Source: Shiella aurantiaca (GTDB lineage: Bacteria > Bacteroidota > Bacteroidia > Cytophagales > Cyclobacteriaceae). Taken from it: a stretch of 64,000 nucleotides of DNA. The notes under the pieces are model-generated. The model was not told the DNA's origin and searched no databases. It saw only the letters and a list, made by a program, of their open reading frames with translations. The DNA lies in NCBI GenBank assembly GCA_030412945.1, contig JAUHJS010000001.1, positions 573,709-637,708 on the forward strand. Direction: 5' to 3'. The position numbers were made by a program, and so were the translations under genes. Positions 8,975 through 17,443 of the stretch are shown one piece after another (within the stretch, counting starts at the first letter, position 1; every line of letters begins with the position of its first letter).

Positions 8975-11803
8975 TTATTTCACCGGATTGCCGTCCTTAT
9001 CCAAAAACTCAATCTCGTAGCCTAATCGCTCAAGCCCGGGCGTGATTTTCTCCTTATCCCCTACCACCAAAATGTACATCTTATCGGTAGTCAGGTATTT
9101 CTTAGCCAAAGCATTGATTTCCTCGGCTTTGATATTGTTCATAATCTTGGTTTGTTCCGCCACAAAACCTTTTGGTAAATCATAAGTAATGATTTGGTTT
9201 AGGAAGTTGGCTTTCTGGAACAATGATTCGTAGTTGCGGGCATCACGCTGTCCGATCGAAGACTTCATAAAGGCTAACTCTTCTGCCGTAATGCCTTTCT
9301 CCGCATACATTTTCATTTCATTGATAAACTCATATACTGCACTATCGGTAGCGGCCAATTTAATACCTCCTGAGGCCACAAAAGCACCCGGCTGCTTGCC
9401 TGTGTAGAAGTATGAACGGGCACCGTAGGTCCAGCCTTTATCTTCTCTCAAGTTGAGGTTGATACGGCTATTGAAGGCACCGCCCAATGAGTAGTTCACT
9501 AAGCCCAAACGATAATATTCGCCTGTGGCATCATAAGTCAGGTTCAAAGGATACCCTACTCGAATTTCAGATTGCGCAGAATTAGGAACATCTACCACGT
9601 AAATCTTGGTTTTGGCAGGCGCAGGAAGAGCCTTAAATTCGGGCATCGCTACTTTTTCACCTTTCCAGCTGTTCAAGAAATTTAGCTTAGCAGTAATAGC
9701 TTTTTGGTCGATTTGACCTACCACTACCAATTCAGCCTCCACAGGAGAGAAGTACTTGGCGTAATAAGCTTTTACATCCTCCAAGGTAAGAGCACTCACA
9801 GAAGCTTCTGTTCCACTAGAACTAATGCCGCGAATGCCATCACCAAAAGCCATTTTATTGAACACCAATGAAGCGATAGACGCGGGTTGCGTATATTGGT
9901 TTTTGATACCTTCTAATTGCTCTTTCTTAGCACGATTAAAATCCTCTTCGTCAAACTTAGGACGGAACATGCGCTCTTCTAACAGCTTAAGCGTAGCGTC
10001 TAAGTTTTTGATAGTAGAGGTTACATATATGCTGATGTCTTCTGTTCCGGCATTTACGCTGATACTAGAGCCCAATTTGCTCAATTCACTTTGGAATTGT
10101 TCCGAGGTATAGTTTTGGGTAGACTCGTTCATCACGCTGGCGGTAAGGCTGGCCAATCCGGCCTTTTCAGGCGATTCGACCAAGTGACCACCTTTTGCGC
10201 TTAACAACAAGCTGATGATTGGCAGCTCTTCGTATTTCGTACCAATTACCTTGATGCCATTCCCCATTTTGGTAGTCCAGTATTCTGGTACATTTACTAC
10301 CGGATTAGGGCCTGCACCCGGCTTTTTACTTCTATCAAATGAATCTTTGGCCTTCACATATTTCAGTCCTGAATATTCATCTTTTCCGGCTTTGTATGCA
10401 CTGGCATCTACCGTAAAGTTGTCAGGAGCGGCAATAAAGGCTTCTCCCCCTTTTGGCAATACACTCAAAATTACCGAAGGCTTTCCTTTGATGTACTTTT
10501 CGTACACGCGTTGCACATCTTCTTTAGTCACCGCTAGGTAGCGTTCCACATCTTTCTGAATCTGGTTAGGATTTCCGGTGTAGGTTTCAAAAGAAGCTAA
10601 GCGGAATACCTTGCCCGACACGCTTTGTAAGCTATTGTACAAATCAGCCTCGAAAGTCCCTTTGAAACGTTGAATGGCGTCATCCGTTACGCCTGTGGCT
10701 TCAAACTGCTTGAATGATTCTCTTACAATTTTCTCCATATCGGCCAATCCGGTTCCTGGATACGGACGAACCATTACCGTAAATTCTCCAGCCAATTCAG
10801 AAGTAGAGTTGTAGGAATAGCTGAACAGGGCTTTTTGTTGTTTCTCCAAATTCTGGTACAAGAAAGAGTTGTTTCCTTGTCCGATGATTTCAGCTAAAAC
10901 ATCCAAAGCTGCCTCATCTTCTGAATATTGTGGAGGCGTAGGCCATACCATCATCAGCTGAGGTACACGAATGTAATTATCGATATAGGATACGTAGCGG
11001 TCCTTATCAAGGCTAGGCACCATATCAGGCATATCATTCACCTCAGGACCACGTGGAATCGAGCCGAAATATTTCTCGGCCAATTTCACTACTTCTTTGG
11101 GATCTACATCACCACCCACGGTAAGCACGGCATTGTTAGGCCCATACCAGCGAAGGAAGAAGTTCTTCAAATCGTTTACATCTACACGGTTCAAATCTTC
11201 GATATACCCGATGGTAAGCCATGAATACGGATGTCCGTAAGGGTATAAATTCTTAGCAATCACCTCACGCGCAAGTCCGTAAGGGCGGTTATCATAATTT
11301 TGTCCGCGCTCGTTTTTAACGGTTTCGCGCTGTACTTCAAATTTCTTTTGGGTAACAGCATCTAGCAAAAATCCCATACGATCGGCTTCTAACCACAGAC
11401 CTACTTCCAGCTGATTGCTCGGCAAGGTTTCGTAATAATTGGTGCGGTCGCGGTTGGTGCTACCATTAAGCGTACCACCCGATTCGGTTACGATTTTGAA
11501 ATGTTCTTCATCGGCTACGTTATCAGAGCCTTGAAACATCATGTGCTCAAAAAAGTGGGCAAAACCTGATTTGCCAATCTCTTCGCGAGCAGAACCCACG
11601 TGGTAGGTTACATCTACCTGCACCACAGGATCGGAGTGATCTTCATGAATCACCACGGTAAGTCCATTGGACAACTCGTATTTTTCGTAAGGAATGATAA
11701 GCTCACCCCCTTTGGCGGTTACTTTCTCGATCAGTTTGGTTTGCGCGAACACGGTGGTTCCGGCAAAAACCAACAGACCAAGAGCCAAGATTGTTTTTTT
11801 CAT
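8975..11803 (-). CDS. Secreted M16-family zinc metallopeptidase
   Basis: A 942-residue pitrilysin/insulinase-family peptidase with a Sec signal peptide (residues 1-20, ending VFA-Q), so periplasmic or outer-membrane associated. The inverted zinc motif HxxEH is His83-Phe-Phe-Glu86-His87 (FAHFFEHMMF). The third ligand lies in the VKNERGQNYDNRPYG segment. Two M16 repeats follow, the C-terminal one (from about 510, WTTKMGNGIKV) lacking HxxEH, which is the normal active/inactive pairing of the family. Substrates are probably short peptides. The gene is monocistronic by spacing and ends at a shared terminator. Confidence 0.93.
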   Translation of the reverse strand: MKKTILALGLLVFAGTTVFAQTKLIEKVTAKGGELIIPYEKYELSNGLTVVIHEDHSDPVVQVDVTYHVGSAREEIGKSGFAHFFEHMMFQGSDNVADEEHFKIVTESGGTLNGSTNRDRTNYYETLPSNQLEVGLWLEADRMGFLLDAVTQKKFEVQRETVKNERGQNYDNRPYGLAREVIAKNLYPYGHPYSWLTIGYIEDLNRVDVNDLKNFFLRWYGPNNAVLTVGGDVDPKEVVKLAEKYFGSIPRGPEVNDMPDMVPSLDKDRYVSYIDNYIRVPQLMMVWPTPPQYSEDEAALDVLAEIIGQGNNSFLYQNLEKQQKALFSYSYNSTSELAGEFTVMVRPYPGTGLADMEKIVRESFKQFEATGVTDDAIQRFKGTFEADLYNSLQSVSGKVFRLASFETYTGNPNQIQKDVERYLAVTKEDVQRVYEKYIKGKPSVILSVLPKGGEAFIAAPDNFTVDASAYKAGKDEYSGLKYVKAKDSFDRSKKPGAGPNPVVNVPEYWTTKMGNGIKVIGTKYEELPIISLLLSAKGGHLVESPEKAGLASLTASVMNESTQNYTSEQFQSELSKLGSSISVNAGTEDISIYVTSTIKNLDATLKLLEERMFRPKFDEEDFNRAKKEQLEGIKNQYTQPASIASLVFNKMAFGDGIRGISSSGTEASVSALTLEDVKAYYAKYFSPVEAELVVVGQIDQKAITAKLNFLNSWKGEKVAMPEFKALPAPAKTKIYVVDVPNSAQSEIRVGYPLNLTYDATGEYYRLGLVNYSLGGAFNSRINLNLREDKGWTYGARSYFYTGKQPGAFVASGGIKLAATDSAVYEFINEMKMYAEKGITAEELAFMKSSIGQRDARNYESLFQKANFLNQIITYDLPKGFVAEQTKIMNNIKAEEINALAKKYLTTDKMYILVVGDKEKITPGLERLGYEIEFLDKDGNPVK

Positions 11804-11962
11804 AGATTTACTGTTTAAATTAGCTGATTTAAGGGTAATAGGTATTTAACTACCTAAAATCAGTCTTTTTGTTTGATAGATACAGCCCTAAAGGAACAGC
11901 GGCCATATACCGTGTTAATCGGACAGAAAAACGGGTGATTTTGAAGCGGAACTCCAGAAGTT

Positions 11963-12652
11963 ATGAAACCAAAACTTGTTGTATTGAGCGGTGCGGGCAT
12001 GAGTGCAGAAAGCGGCTTGGCTACCTTCCGTGGCTCTGATGGACTATGGGAAGGGCACAAAATAGAAGAAGTAGCCACTTGGGAAGGTTGGAAGCGCAAT
12101 CGGGAAAAGGTATTGGATTTTTACAATGCGCGCAGGCAGCAATTGGCCAAGGTACAACCCAATGAGGGTCACCGAGCCATTCAAGCACTGGAAAGCGACT
12201 TTTCGGTACACATCATTACCCAAAATGTAGACGACCTACACGAAAGAGCAGGCTCGAAAAACGTGTTGCACCTACACGGTCAATTGACCCAAGCGCGTAG
12301 CACGGTAGATGAGTATTTGATTTATGATATTAGCTATCGCGATATTGCCCTCGGTGATACCTGTGAAAAAGGGAGCCAGCTCAGACCGCATATCGTATGG
12401 TTTGGTGAATTAGTACCCGCCATAGAAGAAGCGGTGCAGCTGACCCGCCAAGCCGATATTTTTGTGGTGGTAGGCACCAGCTTGCAGGTTTATCCGGCCG
12501 CCAGCCTACTCGATTATGTACCCTACGATGCACAAAAGTTTGCCATTGATATCGAAAAGCCGCGCAGCCTTTCGAGTGGTATTCAATTTATTCAAGCAAG
12601 TGCAAGTGAGGGCTTAAAAAGGTTAAGGGAGATAGTGATAGAAACTTTATAA
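11963..12652 (+). CDS. cobB: Sir2-family NAD-dependent deacylase (sirtuin)
   Basis: A 229-residue sirtuin that removes acyl groups from lysine using NAD. Visible motifs are GAGMSAESGLATFRG (NAD binding), TQNVDDLHERAG, the catalytic His105 in LHLHG, and VVVGTSLQVYPAA. Tyr54 and Arg57 in DFYNARRQQL match the YxxR pair that marks class III enzymes, so desuccinylation or demalonylation is plausible. The four zinc-binding cysteines of most sirtuins are missing: only one cysteine lies between residues 110 and 140. This seems typical of a Bacteroidota subgroup. It ends convergently with the transporter gene, overlapping by 6 bases. Confidence 0.93.
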   Translation: MKPKLVVLSGAGMSAESGLATFRGSDGLWEGHKIEEVATWEGWKRNREKVLDFYNARRQQLAKVQPNEGHRAIQALESDFSVHIITQNVDDLHERAGSKNVLHLHGQLTQARSTVDEYLIYDISYRDIALGDTCEKGSQLRPHIVWFGELVPAIEEAVQLTRQADIFVVVGTSLQVYPAASLLDYVPYDAQKFAIDIEKPRSLSSGIQFIQASASEGLKRLREIVIETL

Positions 12653-13372
12653 AAAATACTTAGCCAGCACTTCGCCCACGTAATAGGCTAAGAAAGCGGC
12701 CAAACCGCCAAGGGCTAAAGTTTCGGCAATGCTTTTCCAGCGATTGGTTTCCGTCACTACACTTTTCAAATTGCCAATAATAAGCAAAGCGAGGCCCGTA
12801 CTGGCACAAGAAAGAGGAAAGAGCCAGCTTTCATCCACTACCACCCATACGGCCAACACATAAATCAACAAAGGAATAAGCCCTACCGCAAAAAAGGATA
12901 AAAAGGTAACACTAGCAGTTCTAAGGGGTGTTTTGGAATCCTTAGTCATTTCCAATTCTTCTTTCATCATGGTATCTACCCATACATCTTTATTGGAAGT
13001 AATCACCGCCACCACTTGCTCCAGTAATTCTCCTTTAAAGCCCTTGGCTTCGTAAATTTCCCTTATTTCCTGTACCTCCTTTTCGCGGAGATGCTCAATT
13101 TCCCAGTATTCTATGGCCTTATGCCGCTCATAATTATCACGGTCGGCTTTAGAAGAGAAATAATTTCCTACCGACATCGAAAAGCCATCGGCAATCAGAT
13201 TGGCAAAGCCAAATATCAATACCCAAGTAACTCCGGCATCGGCTCCGGCTGCTCCGGCCACCACGGCAAAGGTAGTAATGGCACCATCTATGCCTCCGTA
13301 TACAAATTCAGAAATATCTCCTTTATCAAAAATAAGCCATTTATTATCGGCATGAATATGTCCTTCGTTCAT
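12647..13372 (-). CDS. VIT1/CCC1-family metal transporter
   Basis: A 241-residue membrane protein of the vacuolar iron transporter family, which exports Fe(II) or Mn(II) by proton antiport. The family signature is clear: EFVYGGIDGAITTFAVVAGAAGA in helix 1 and GFANLIADGFSMSVGNYFSSK in helix 2. A charged cytoplasmic region (REKEVQEIREIYEAKGF) carries the glutamates that bind metal in this family. Three further helices complete the fold. It lies 14 bases downstream of menC on the same strand and is probably co-transcribed with it, without an obvious functional link. Confidence 0.88.
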   Translation of the reverse strand: MNEGHIHADNKWLIFDKGDISEFVYGGIDGAITTFAVVAGAAGADAGVTWVLIFGFANLIADGFSMSVGNYFSSKADRDNYERHKAIEYWEIEHLREKEVQEIREIYEAKGFKGELLEQVVAVITSNKDVWVDTMMKEELEMTKDSKTPLRTASVTFLSFFAVGLIPLLIYVLAVWVVVDESWLFPLSCASTGLALLIIGNLKSVVTETNRWKSIAETLALGGLAAFLAYYVGEVLAKYFL

Positions 13373-13386
13373 TCTACTAATGGTTT

Positions 13387-14472
13387 TTAGGCATGCAGCA
13401 CACGCAAATCCCAGTTTTTGGAGTTAAGATAAGTGATTTCTCCATTTTTCACTTCTAATGGACTCGCAAAGTTGTTTTTATAGAGTTGTCCGGTACCAAG
13501 ACCTTGCGGCAAAGGATTTGAAAAGGTAGCCGCAAACTGGCTAATGGCGTTGAGACCTATATTTGATTCAAGGGCTGAGGTTAACCACCAGTCCATTTTA
13601 CGCTCTGCAGCCAACTGAATCCACTCACGGCAGGAACGATAACCACCTAATAAGCTGGGCTTTAAAATCAAGGCATACGGACTTGTGGCATCGAGCAAGG
13701 CACGCTTATTTTCCAAACCGTGGCAACCGATTAGCTCTTCATCCAAGGCTACCGAAATAGGACTATAGGCGCATATTTCTTTCATTTCCTTTAATTGTCC
13801 TTTCCGAATGGGTTGCTCCACCGAATGAATGGAATATTGTTGGAATTTCTCCAAGATAGCTAAGGCCTGATCGGGTGCAAAAGCACCATTGGCATCTATC
13901 CGAATGACGATTTTTGCCCCTCCTATCGCACGAATATACGCCAATACATCCAGCTCGTCCTGCAAGTTCAAAGCACCTACCTTTAGCTTAATGGTGGTGT
14001 AGCCTTGGGCGAGCTTCTCTTCCGCTTGCTTCATCATGGCTTCTTTACCGTCCATCCAGATAAGTCCATTGATTGGAATGGGCTTTCCTTTTTTAGAAAA
14101 ATCAGAAGGGAAAATCTGTCGCTCAGCCCCATGCATCAAATCCAGCAGAGCTGTTTGTAGTCCAAAGCGGATGGAAGGGAAATCGCTGGGCAAAAGGGCG
14201 TAAGCCATGGCATTCACCTCCTCTTCGCTTTGCGGCATTTCATATTCTTCTACGTGGCGACAGGTTTTATCTAGGTATTTAGCAAAATCGGGTCTATCAT
14301 CAATGCTTAGTCCAATAAGCGGACTGCACTCTCCCCAACCTATCTTCTCAGGATTTTTCTTATCGTGCACGCGCAGCAACCAAGTATCGCGAAGCGTCAT
14401 ACTCCCTCTGGAAGTGCGCGCGGTAAAGGTGAAGTGAAGGGGGTATCGAACAAAGGAGGCTACCAAACTCAT
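13387..14472 (-). CDS. menC: o-Succinylbenzoate synthase (menaquinone synthesis)
   Basis: Enolase-superfamily enzyme of 361 residues that dehydrates SHCHC to o-succinylbenzoate in the menaquinone pathway. Catalytic features in order: IKLKVG (KxK general base), VIRIDANGAF (metal Asp), SVEQPI (metal Glu), ALDEELIG (metal Asp and Glu) and LILKPSLLGG (second Lys). The N-terminal GWGECSPL cap is also typical. An ATG 63 bases upstream is in frame, but the sequence before MSLVASFVRYPLHF is not family-like, so I start at 14472. A dipeptide epimerase cannot be excluded by motif alone, but the ILKPSLLGG pattern favours MenC. Confidence 0.87.
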   Translation of the reverse strand: MSLVASFVRYPLHFTFTARTSRGSMTLRDTWLLRVHDKKNPEKIGWGECSPLIGLSIDDRPDFAKYLDKTCRHVEEYEMPQSEEEVNAMAYALLPSDFPSIRFGLQTALLDLMHGAERQIFPSDFSKKGKPIPINGLIWMDGKEAMMKQAEEKLAQGYTTIKLKVGALNLQDELDVLAYIRAIGGAKIVIRIDANGAFAPDQALAILEKFQQYSIHSVEQPIRKGQLKEMKEICAYSPISVALDEELIGCHGLENKRALLDATSPYALILKPSLLGGYRSCREWIQLAAERKMDWWLTSALESNIGLNAISQFAATFSNPLPQGLGTGQLYKNNFASPLEVKNGEITYLNSKNWDLRVLHA

Positions 14473-14624
14473 AAAACATGGATTAGTGGTACGAACACGT
14501 TTAAGGTAGCAAAAAAACAGAAAGAGGCTTGCCATAGTTTAGGCTTATCTTCTGATTTCATTGAAACAATGCAATAATTTCTGAGCGGAAAAATATTTGA
14601 TGCCTCTGCTCGCAATTTGTGTTT

Positions 14625-14632
14625 TATATTTG
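14625..14632 (+). promoter_or_regulatory. Bacteroidota -7 box upstream of queA
   Basis: TATATTTG matches TAnnTTTG exactly, 3 bases before the chosen ATG at 14636. TTTG at 14596-14599 is a weak, slightly distant -33 element (25-base spacer). Transcription would begin at or very near the start codon, implying an almost leaderless message. Confidence 0.4.
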
Positions 14633-14635
14633 CAC

Positions 14636-15832
14636 ATGGACCTACAGTTAGCCGATTACCTATACGACCTGCCCAATGAGCGCATTGCCAAATACCCCCT
14701 TGCCCAGCGCGATCAATCCAAACTGCTTTATTATCATCAGGGGACGATAGGCCATAAGATTTTTACCGATTTGGAGTCCTTGCTAAAACCCGAGACGGTA
14801 TTGGTGTTTAACGATACCAAGGTGATTCCGGCAAGGTTACATTTTGTTAAAGACAGTGGGGCTTCAATCGAGCTATTTTTATTACAACCTTTAGGCAATA
14901 AAGCGGAAATCACGCAGGCATTAAGCTCCCACGAACCTGTAGTGTGGGAATGCATGGTGGGCAACCAAAAGCGCTGGAAAGAAGAGCAAAGCCTGATTCT
15001 GAGTTTAATGATTGACTCTGAATCGGTAGAACTTAAGGCCACTTGGCATGACCGCGAAAATCGGCACATACGCTTGTCGTGGACGGGGCATTTCAGCATG
15101 GCAGAAGTCTTAGAAGCAGCGGGTAGCATTCCCCTTCCACCCTATTTGCACCGAGAGGCAGAAGAAAGTGATAAGGAAACCTACCAAACGGTTTATTCCG
15201 CCAATAAAGGGGCGGTAGCTGCCCCCACAGCCGGATTGCATTTTACCTCCGAAATTCTGGAGCGCCTTAAGCAAAAAGGCATACAAGAGGAATTTCTGAC
15301 CCTACATGTGGGCGCGGGCACTTTTCAGCCTGTAAAGCTTGAAAAGAATGTGCAAGAGCACCCCATGCACAAAGAGCATATTGTGGTAAAAAGGGAAACG
15401 CTGGAGCGACTGCTCAAAGCCAATGGTCCCATCATTCCCGTAGGCACTACTAGTATGCGTAGTTTGGAGAGTATTTATTGGTATGGCGTACGACTAATGT
15501 ACGGTGTAGATGAAGAGTTTTTCATTCCTAAGCTCTACCCCTACTCTGTTATAAATCCGCCTACTTACCGCGAGGCTTTTCAGACAATAGTAGACCGAAT
15601 GAAGGCCAAAGGACAGGAGCAAATCAGTGGACATACAGAGATTTTCATCTTTCCGGGTTATACTTTTCAGGTGTGTAAGGGGTTGATTACCAATTTTCAC
15701 CAGCCGGGCTCTACACTTTTGATGCTGATTGCGGCACTAATAGGCACCCGCTGGAGAGAGGTATATCAAGAAGCGATGGATAAGGGATACCGATTTTTGA
15801 GCTATGGGGATAGCTCTTTGTTGATTCCATAA
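14636..15832 (+). CDS. queA: tRNA preQ1(34) S-adenosylmethionine ribosyltransferase-isomerase
   Basis: QueA of 398 residues transfers the ribosyl part of SAM to preQ1 in tRNA to make epoxyqueuosine. Family landmarks: DYLYDLPNERIAKYP at the N-terminus, VFNDTKVIPARL, AAPTAGLHFTSEIL, LHVGAGTFQPVK, and ITNFHQPGSTLLMLIAALIG near the end. In-frame starts at 14597 (TTG) and 14600 (ATG) exist, but the conserved protein begins MDLQLADY and a promoter box overlaps the extension, so I prefer 14636. Its stop codon abuts the terminator of the small RNA on the other strand. Confidence 0.93.
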   Translation: MDLQLADYLYDLPNERIAKYPLAQRDQSKLLYYHQGTIGHKIFTDLESLLKPETVLVFNDTKVIPARLHFVKDSGASIELFLLQPLGNKAEITQALSSHEPVVWECMVGNQKRWKEEQSLILSLMIDSESVELKATWHDRENRHIRLSWTGHFSMAEVLEAAGSIPLPPYLHREAEESDKETYQTVYSANKGAVAAPTAGLHFTSEILERLKQKGIQEEFLTLHVGAGTFQPVKLEKNVQEHPMHKEHIVVKRETLERLLKANGPIIPVGTTSMRSLESIYWYGVRLMYGVDEEFFIPKLYPYSVINPPTYREAFQTIVDRMKAKGQEQISGHTEIFIFPGYTFQVCKGLITNFHQPGSTLLMLIAALIGTRWREVYQEAMDKGYRFLSYGDSSLLIP

Positions 15833-15835
15833 AAA

Positions 15836-16060
15836 TAAAAAACTCGCTCAGACCCTAAGGTAAAGTTCACTAAACCTCAATATGACAGGATTTGAGCTGC
15901 CGTCCCTCGCAACCTTCCACTGTTATCCTGCTTTTGCAAGCGAGGTCCGTCAAATGACGGATGAGGCCTGGTTTTGAGCTAAGCTTCACTCGGTATTGTT
16001 TATTTGTTAGGTTTAGGAGCTTGTCAAGAGTCCGAACGAGTATGTCTTTAAGCTTACGCC
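15836..16060 (-). ncRNA. Candidate structured small RNA, 6S-like rod
   Basis: Not a recognised family. On the minus strand a strong promoter (16067-16097) is followed by about 225 bases ending in a terminator. The 5' segment CTCGTTCGGACTC (16040-16028) pairs over 13 positions with GGGTCTGAGCGAG (15855-15843), which is followed directly by a T tract at 15842-15833. Inside this, CTAAACCT pairs with AGGTTTAG over 8 bases. Further hairpins include CCGTC-ATTT-GACGG and a CCTCGC/GCGAGG pair. A long closing stem with an interior loop and a branched centre recalls 6S-like RNAs and other orphan Bacteroidota RNAs. The boundaries are estimates from the promoter and terminator. A 65-codon frame inside looks spurious. 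Confidence 0.6.
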
Positions 16061-16066
16061 ACAGCA

Positions 16067-16097
16067 CAAAGGTAGCAATCCTTGGGCGCTAGGCCAA
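16067..16097 (-). promoter_or_regulatory. Promoter of the small RNA
   Basis: Minus strand TTG (16097-16095, within a TTTTTG run), a 20-base spacer, then TACCTTTG (16074-16067). This is an essentially perfect Bacteroidota promoter and would start transcription near 16060. Confidence 0.75.
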
Positions 16098-16238
16098 AAA
16101 CAGGGCTTTTTTTGCAGAAATATTTTATTCGCCCGTTTTTCTAAACAAAGAACATTATTTCATTAAAATAATACTAAGACCAAGTCCACACACCCCATTT
16201 CATTAAAACCGAATAATATTCCGTTTGACTTATTTTTT

Positions 16239-16252
16239 TTGATTCAGCTCAA
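16239..16252. promoter_or_regulatory. FNR-like dyad upstream of the stress gene
   Basis: TTGAT-TCAG-CTCAA matches TTGAT-N4-ATCAA at nine of ten fixed positions. It lies 46 bases upstream of the -7 box at 16298-16305, a position suited to activation by a Crp/Fnr-type protein. By-eye match only. Confidence 0.35.
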
Positions 16253-16297
16253 TAAAACAAAAGACTTAAATCAGGTTTTACTTATCGAATGTTATCC

Positions 16298-16305
16298 TAT
16301 TTTTG
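16298..16305 (+). promoter_or_regulatory. -7 box of the universal stress gene
   Basis: TATTTTTG matches TAnnTTTG, 18 bases upstream of the ATG at 16324. No clear TTG at -33, which would fit an activator-dependent promoter. Confidence 0.5.
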
Positions 16306-16323
16306 CATCAAAATTTCTCAACA

Positions 16324-17247
16324 ATGTATCCTATCAAACGCATTCTGATTGGACTGGACATCAGCGACCTCGACCTTACGCTGATTAATTTCGCAAGTTT
16401 CATGAACCATTCTTCTACCACAGAAGAAATCTATTTTGTAAACATTGTGAAAAACCTCGATGTACCCGAAGAAGTACTTAAGGAGTTTCCTAATCTAATC
16501 AAAAATGCCGTAGATGAACGCATGAAAATCATGCGCGACAAGGTGGAAAAACATATTGACCCGCTGGCCTTGCCCAAAGTGAAATTCATTGTGAAGAAAG
16601 GGCAAATCGCGAAGCAGGTGCTTAAAATTTCCCAAGAAAAAGACATTGACCTCATTGTGATGGGGCGCAGGGAGAAATCCATTGAAAGTGGCCTTTTGTC
16701 ACAGCGATTAGCCCGAAGGGCCTCATGTTCCTTACTAATAGTACCAGAAGGCACTACACCTGAACTAAAACGCATTTTGGTGCCAAGTGATTTCTCTGAT
16801 TACTCCACCATTGCCATGGAAGAGGCGGTAGATATTGCCTTCAGAAATGAGGGCGAAGTGGAACTGGTGGTGCAAAATGTATACAAAGTACCTGTGGGTT
16901 ATCACTACACAGGCAAAACATTTGAAGAGTTTGCCGAGGTAATGCGCAAACATGCTGAGGAAGATTATAAAAACTTTATTGCCAAGATTGATACCAAAGG
17001 GGTGAAAATTGACGTGCAATATTCCTTGGATGAAGATGAGGATCCGGTAGAAGATATCATTAAAAAGGCCGAGGAGATTGAAGCCAATGGCATTATCATT
17101 GGGGCCAAAGGAAGAACTGCAACCACGGCATTTTTCTTAGGAAGCATGGCCGAGCGCCTGATTCAGTTAGATTCTAAATTTCCGCTTTTAGTAGTAAGAC
17201 CTAAAGGCCAAAATGCTGGAATTATGGATTTAATTAAAGAACTTTAA
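16324..17247 (+). CDS. Tandem universal stress protein (UspA-like)
   Basis: A 307-residue cytosolic protein with two Usp domains (about 1-145 and 150-300). The second keeps the ATP-binding pattern G-x2-G-x9-G-S (GAKGRTATTAFFLGS). The first is degenerate at this site (GRREKSIESGLLSQR), so only one half is likely to bind nucleotide. Usp proteins respond to starvation, redox or anaerobic stress. An in-frame TTG at 16303 lies inside the promoter box, so the ATG at 16324 is chosen. A small membrane protein gene follows after 4 bases. Confidence 0.9.
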   Translation: MYPIKRILIGLDISDLDLTLINFASFMNHSSTTEEIYFVNIVKNLDVPEEVLKEFPNLIKNAVDERMKIMRDKVEKHIDPLALPKVKFIVKKGQIAKQVLKISQEKDIDLIVMGRREKSIESGLLSQRLARRASCSLLIVPEGTTPELKRILVPSDFSDYSTIAMEEAVDIAFRNEGEVELVVQNVYKVPVGYHYTGKTFEEFAEVMRKHAEEDYKNFIAKIDTKGVKIDVQYSLDEDEDPVEDIIKKAEEIEANGIIIGAKGRTATTAFFLGSMAERLIQLDSKFPLLVVRPKGQNAGIMDLIKEL

Positions 17248-17251
17248 GCCC

Positions 17252-17443
17252 ATGAACTTGCAAGGAATAATAGAAAAGTTTTACGCTAAGGTATTTGAAG
17301 ACCCCGAGACCAAGGATACCGAACCCGTACCTTATGCCAATAAGCGTTTTATGTTTTGGTTTTCATTAGTACTATTTGCGGTGGTACTTGCTTTGATCAT
17401 TAAGGACATAATTCATAACATCCAAAGCCAACAAACACCTTAA
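17252..17443 (+). CDS. Small single-pass membrane protein, unknown
   Basis: A 63-residue protein with one membrane segment (about residues 34-52, MFWFSLVLFAVVLALII) after an acidic, charged N-terminal half. It begins 4 bases after the tandem stress protein and is almost certainly in the same operon. I do not recognise a family. It could anchor or modulate a partner at the membrane. Its stop codon overlaps the convergent DUF3137-like gene by 4 bases. Confidence 0.6.
   Translation: MNLQGIIEKFYAKVFEDPETKDTEPVPYANKRFMFWFSLVLFAVVLALIIKDIIHNIQSQQTP

Noticed and set aside
15870-16067. 65-codon frame on the minus strand inside the small RNA region
   Set aside because: It starts within the promoter box, has no recognisable domain, and the base pairing across its length explains the sequence better as RNA. 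A conservation test would settle it.
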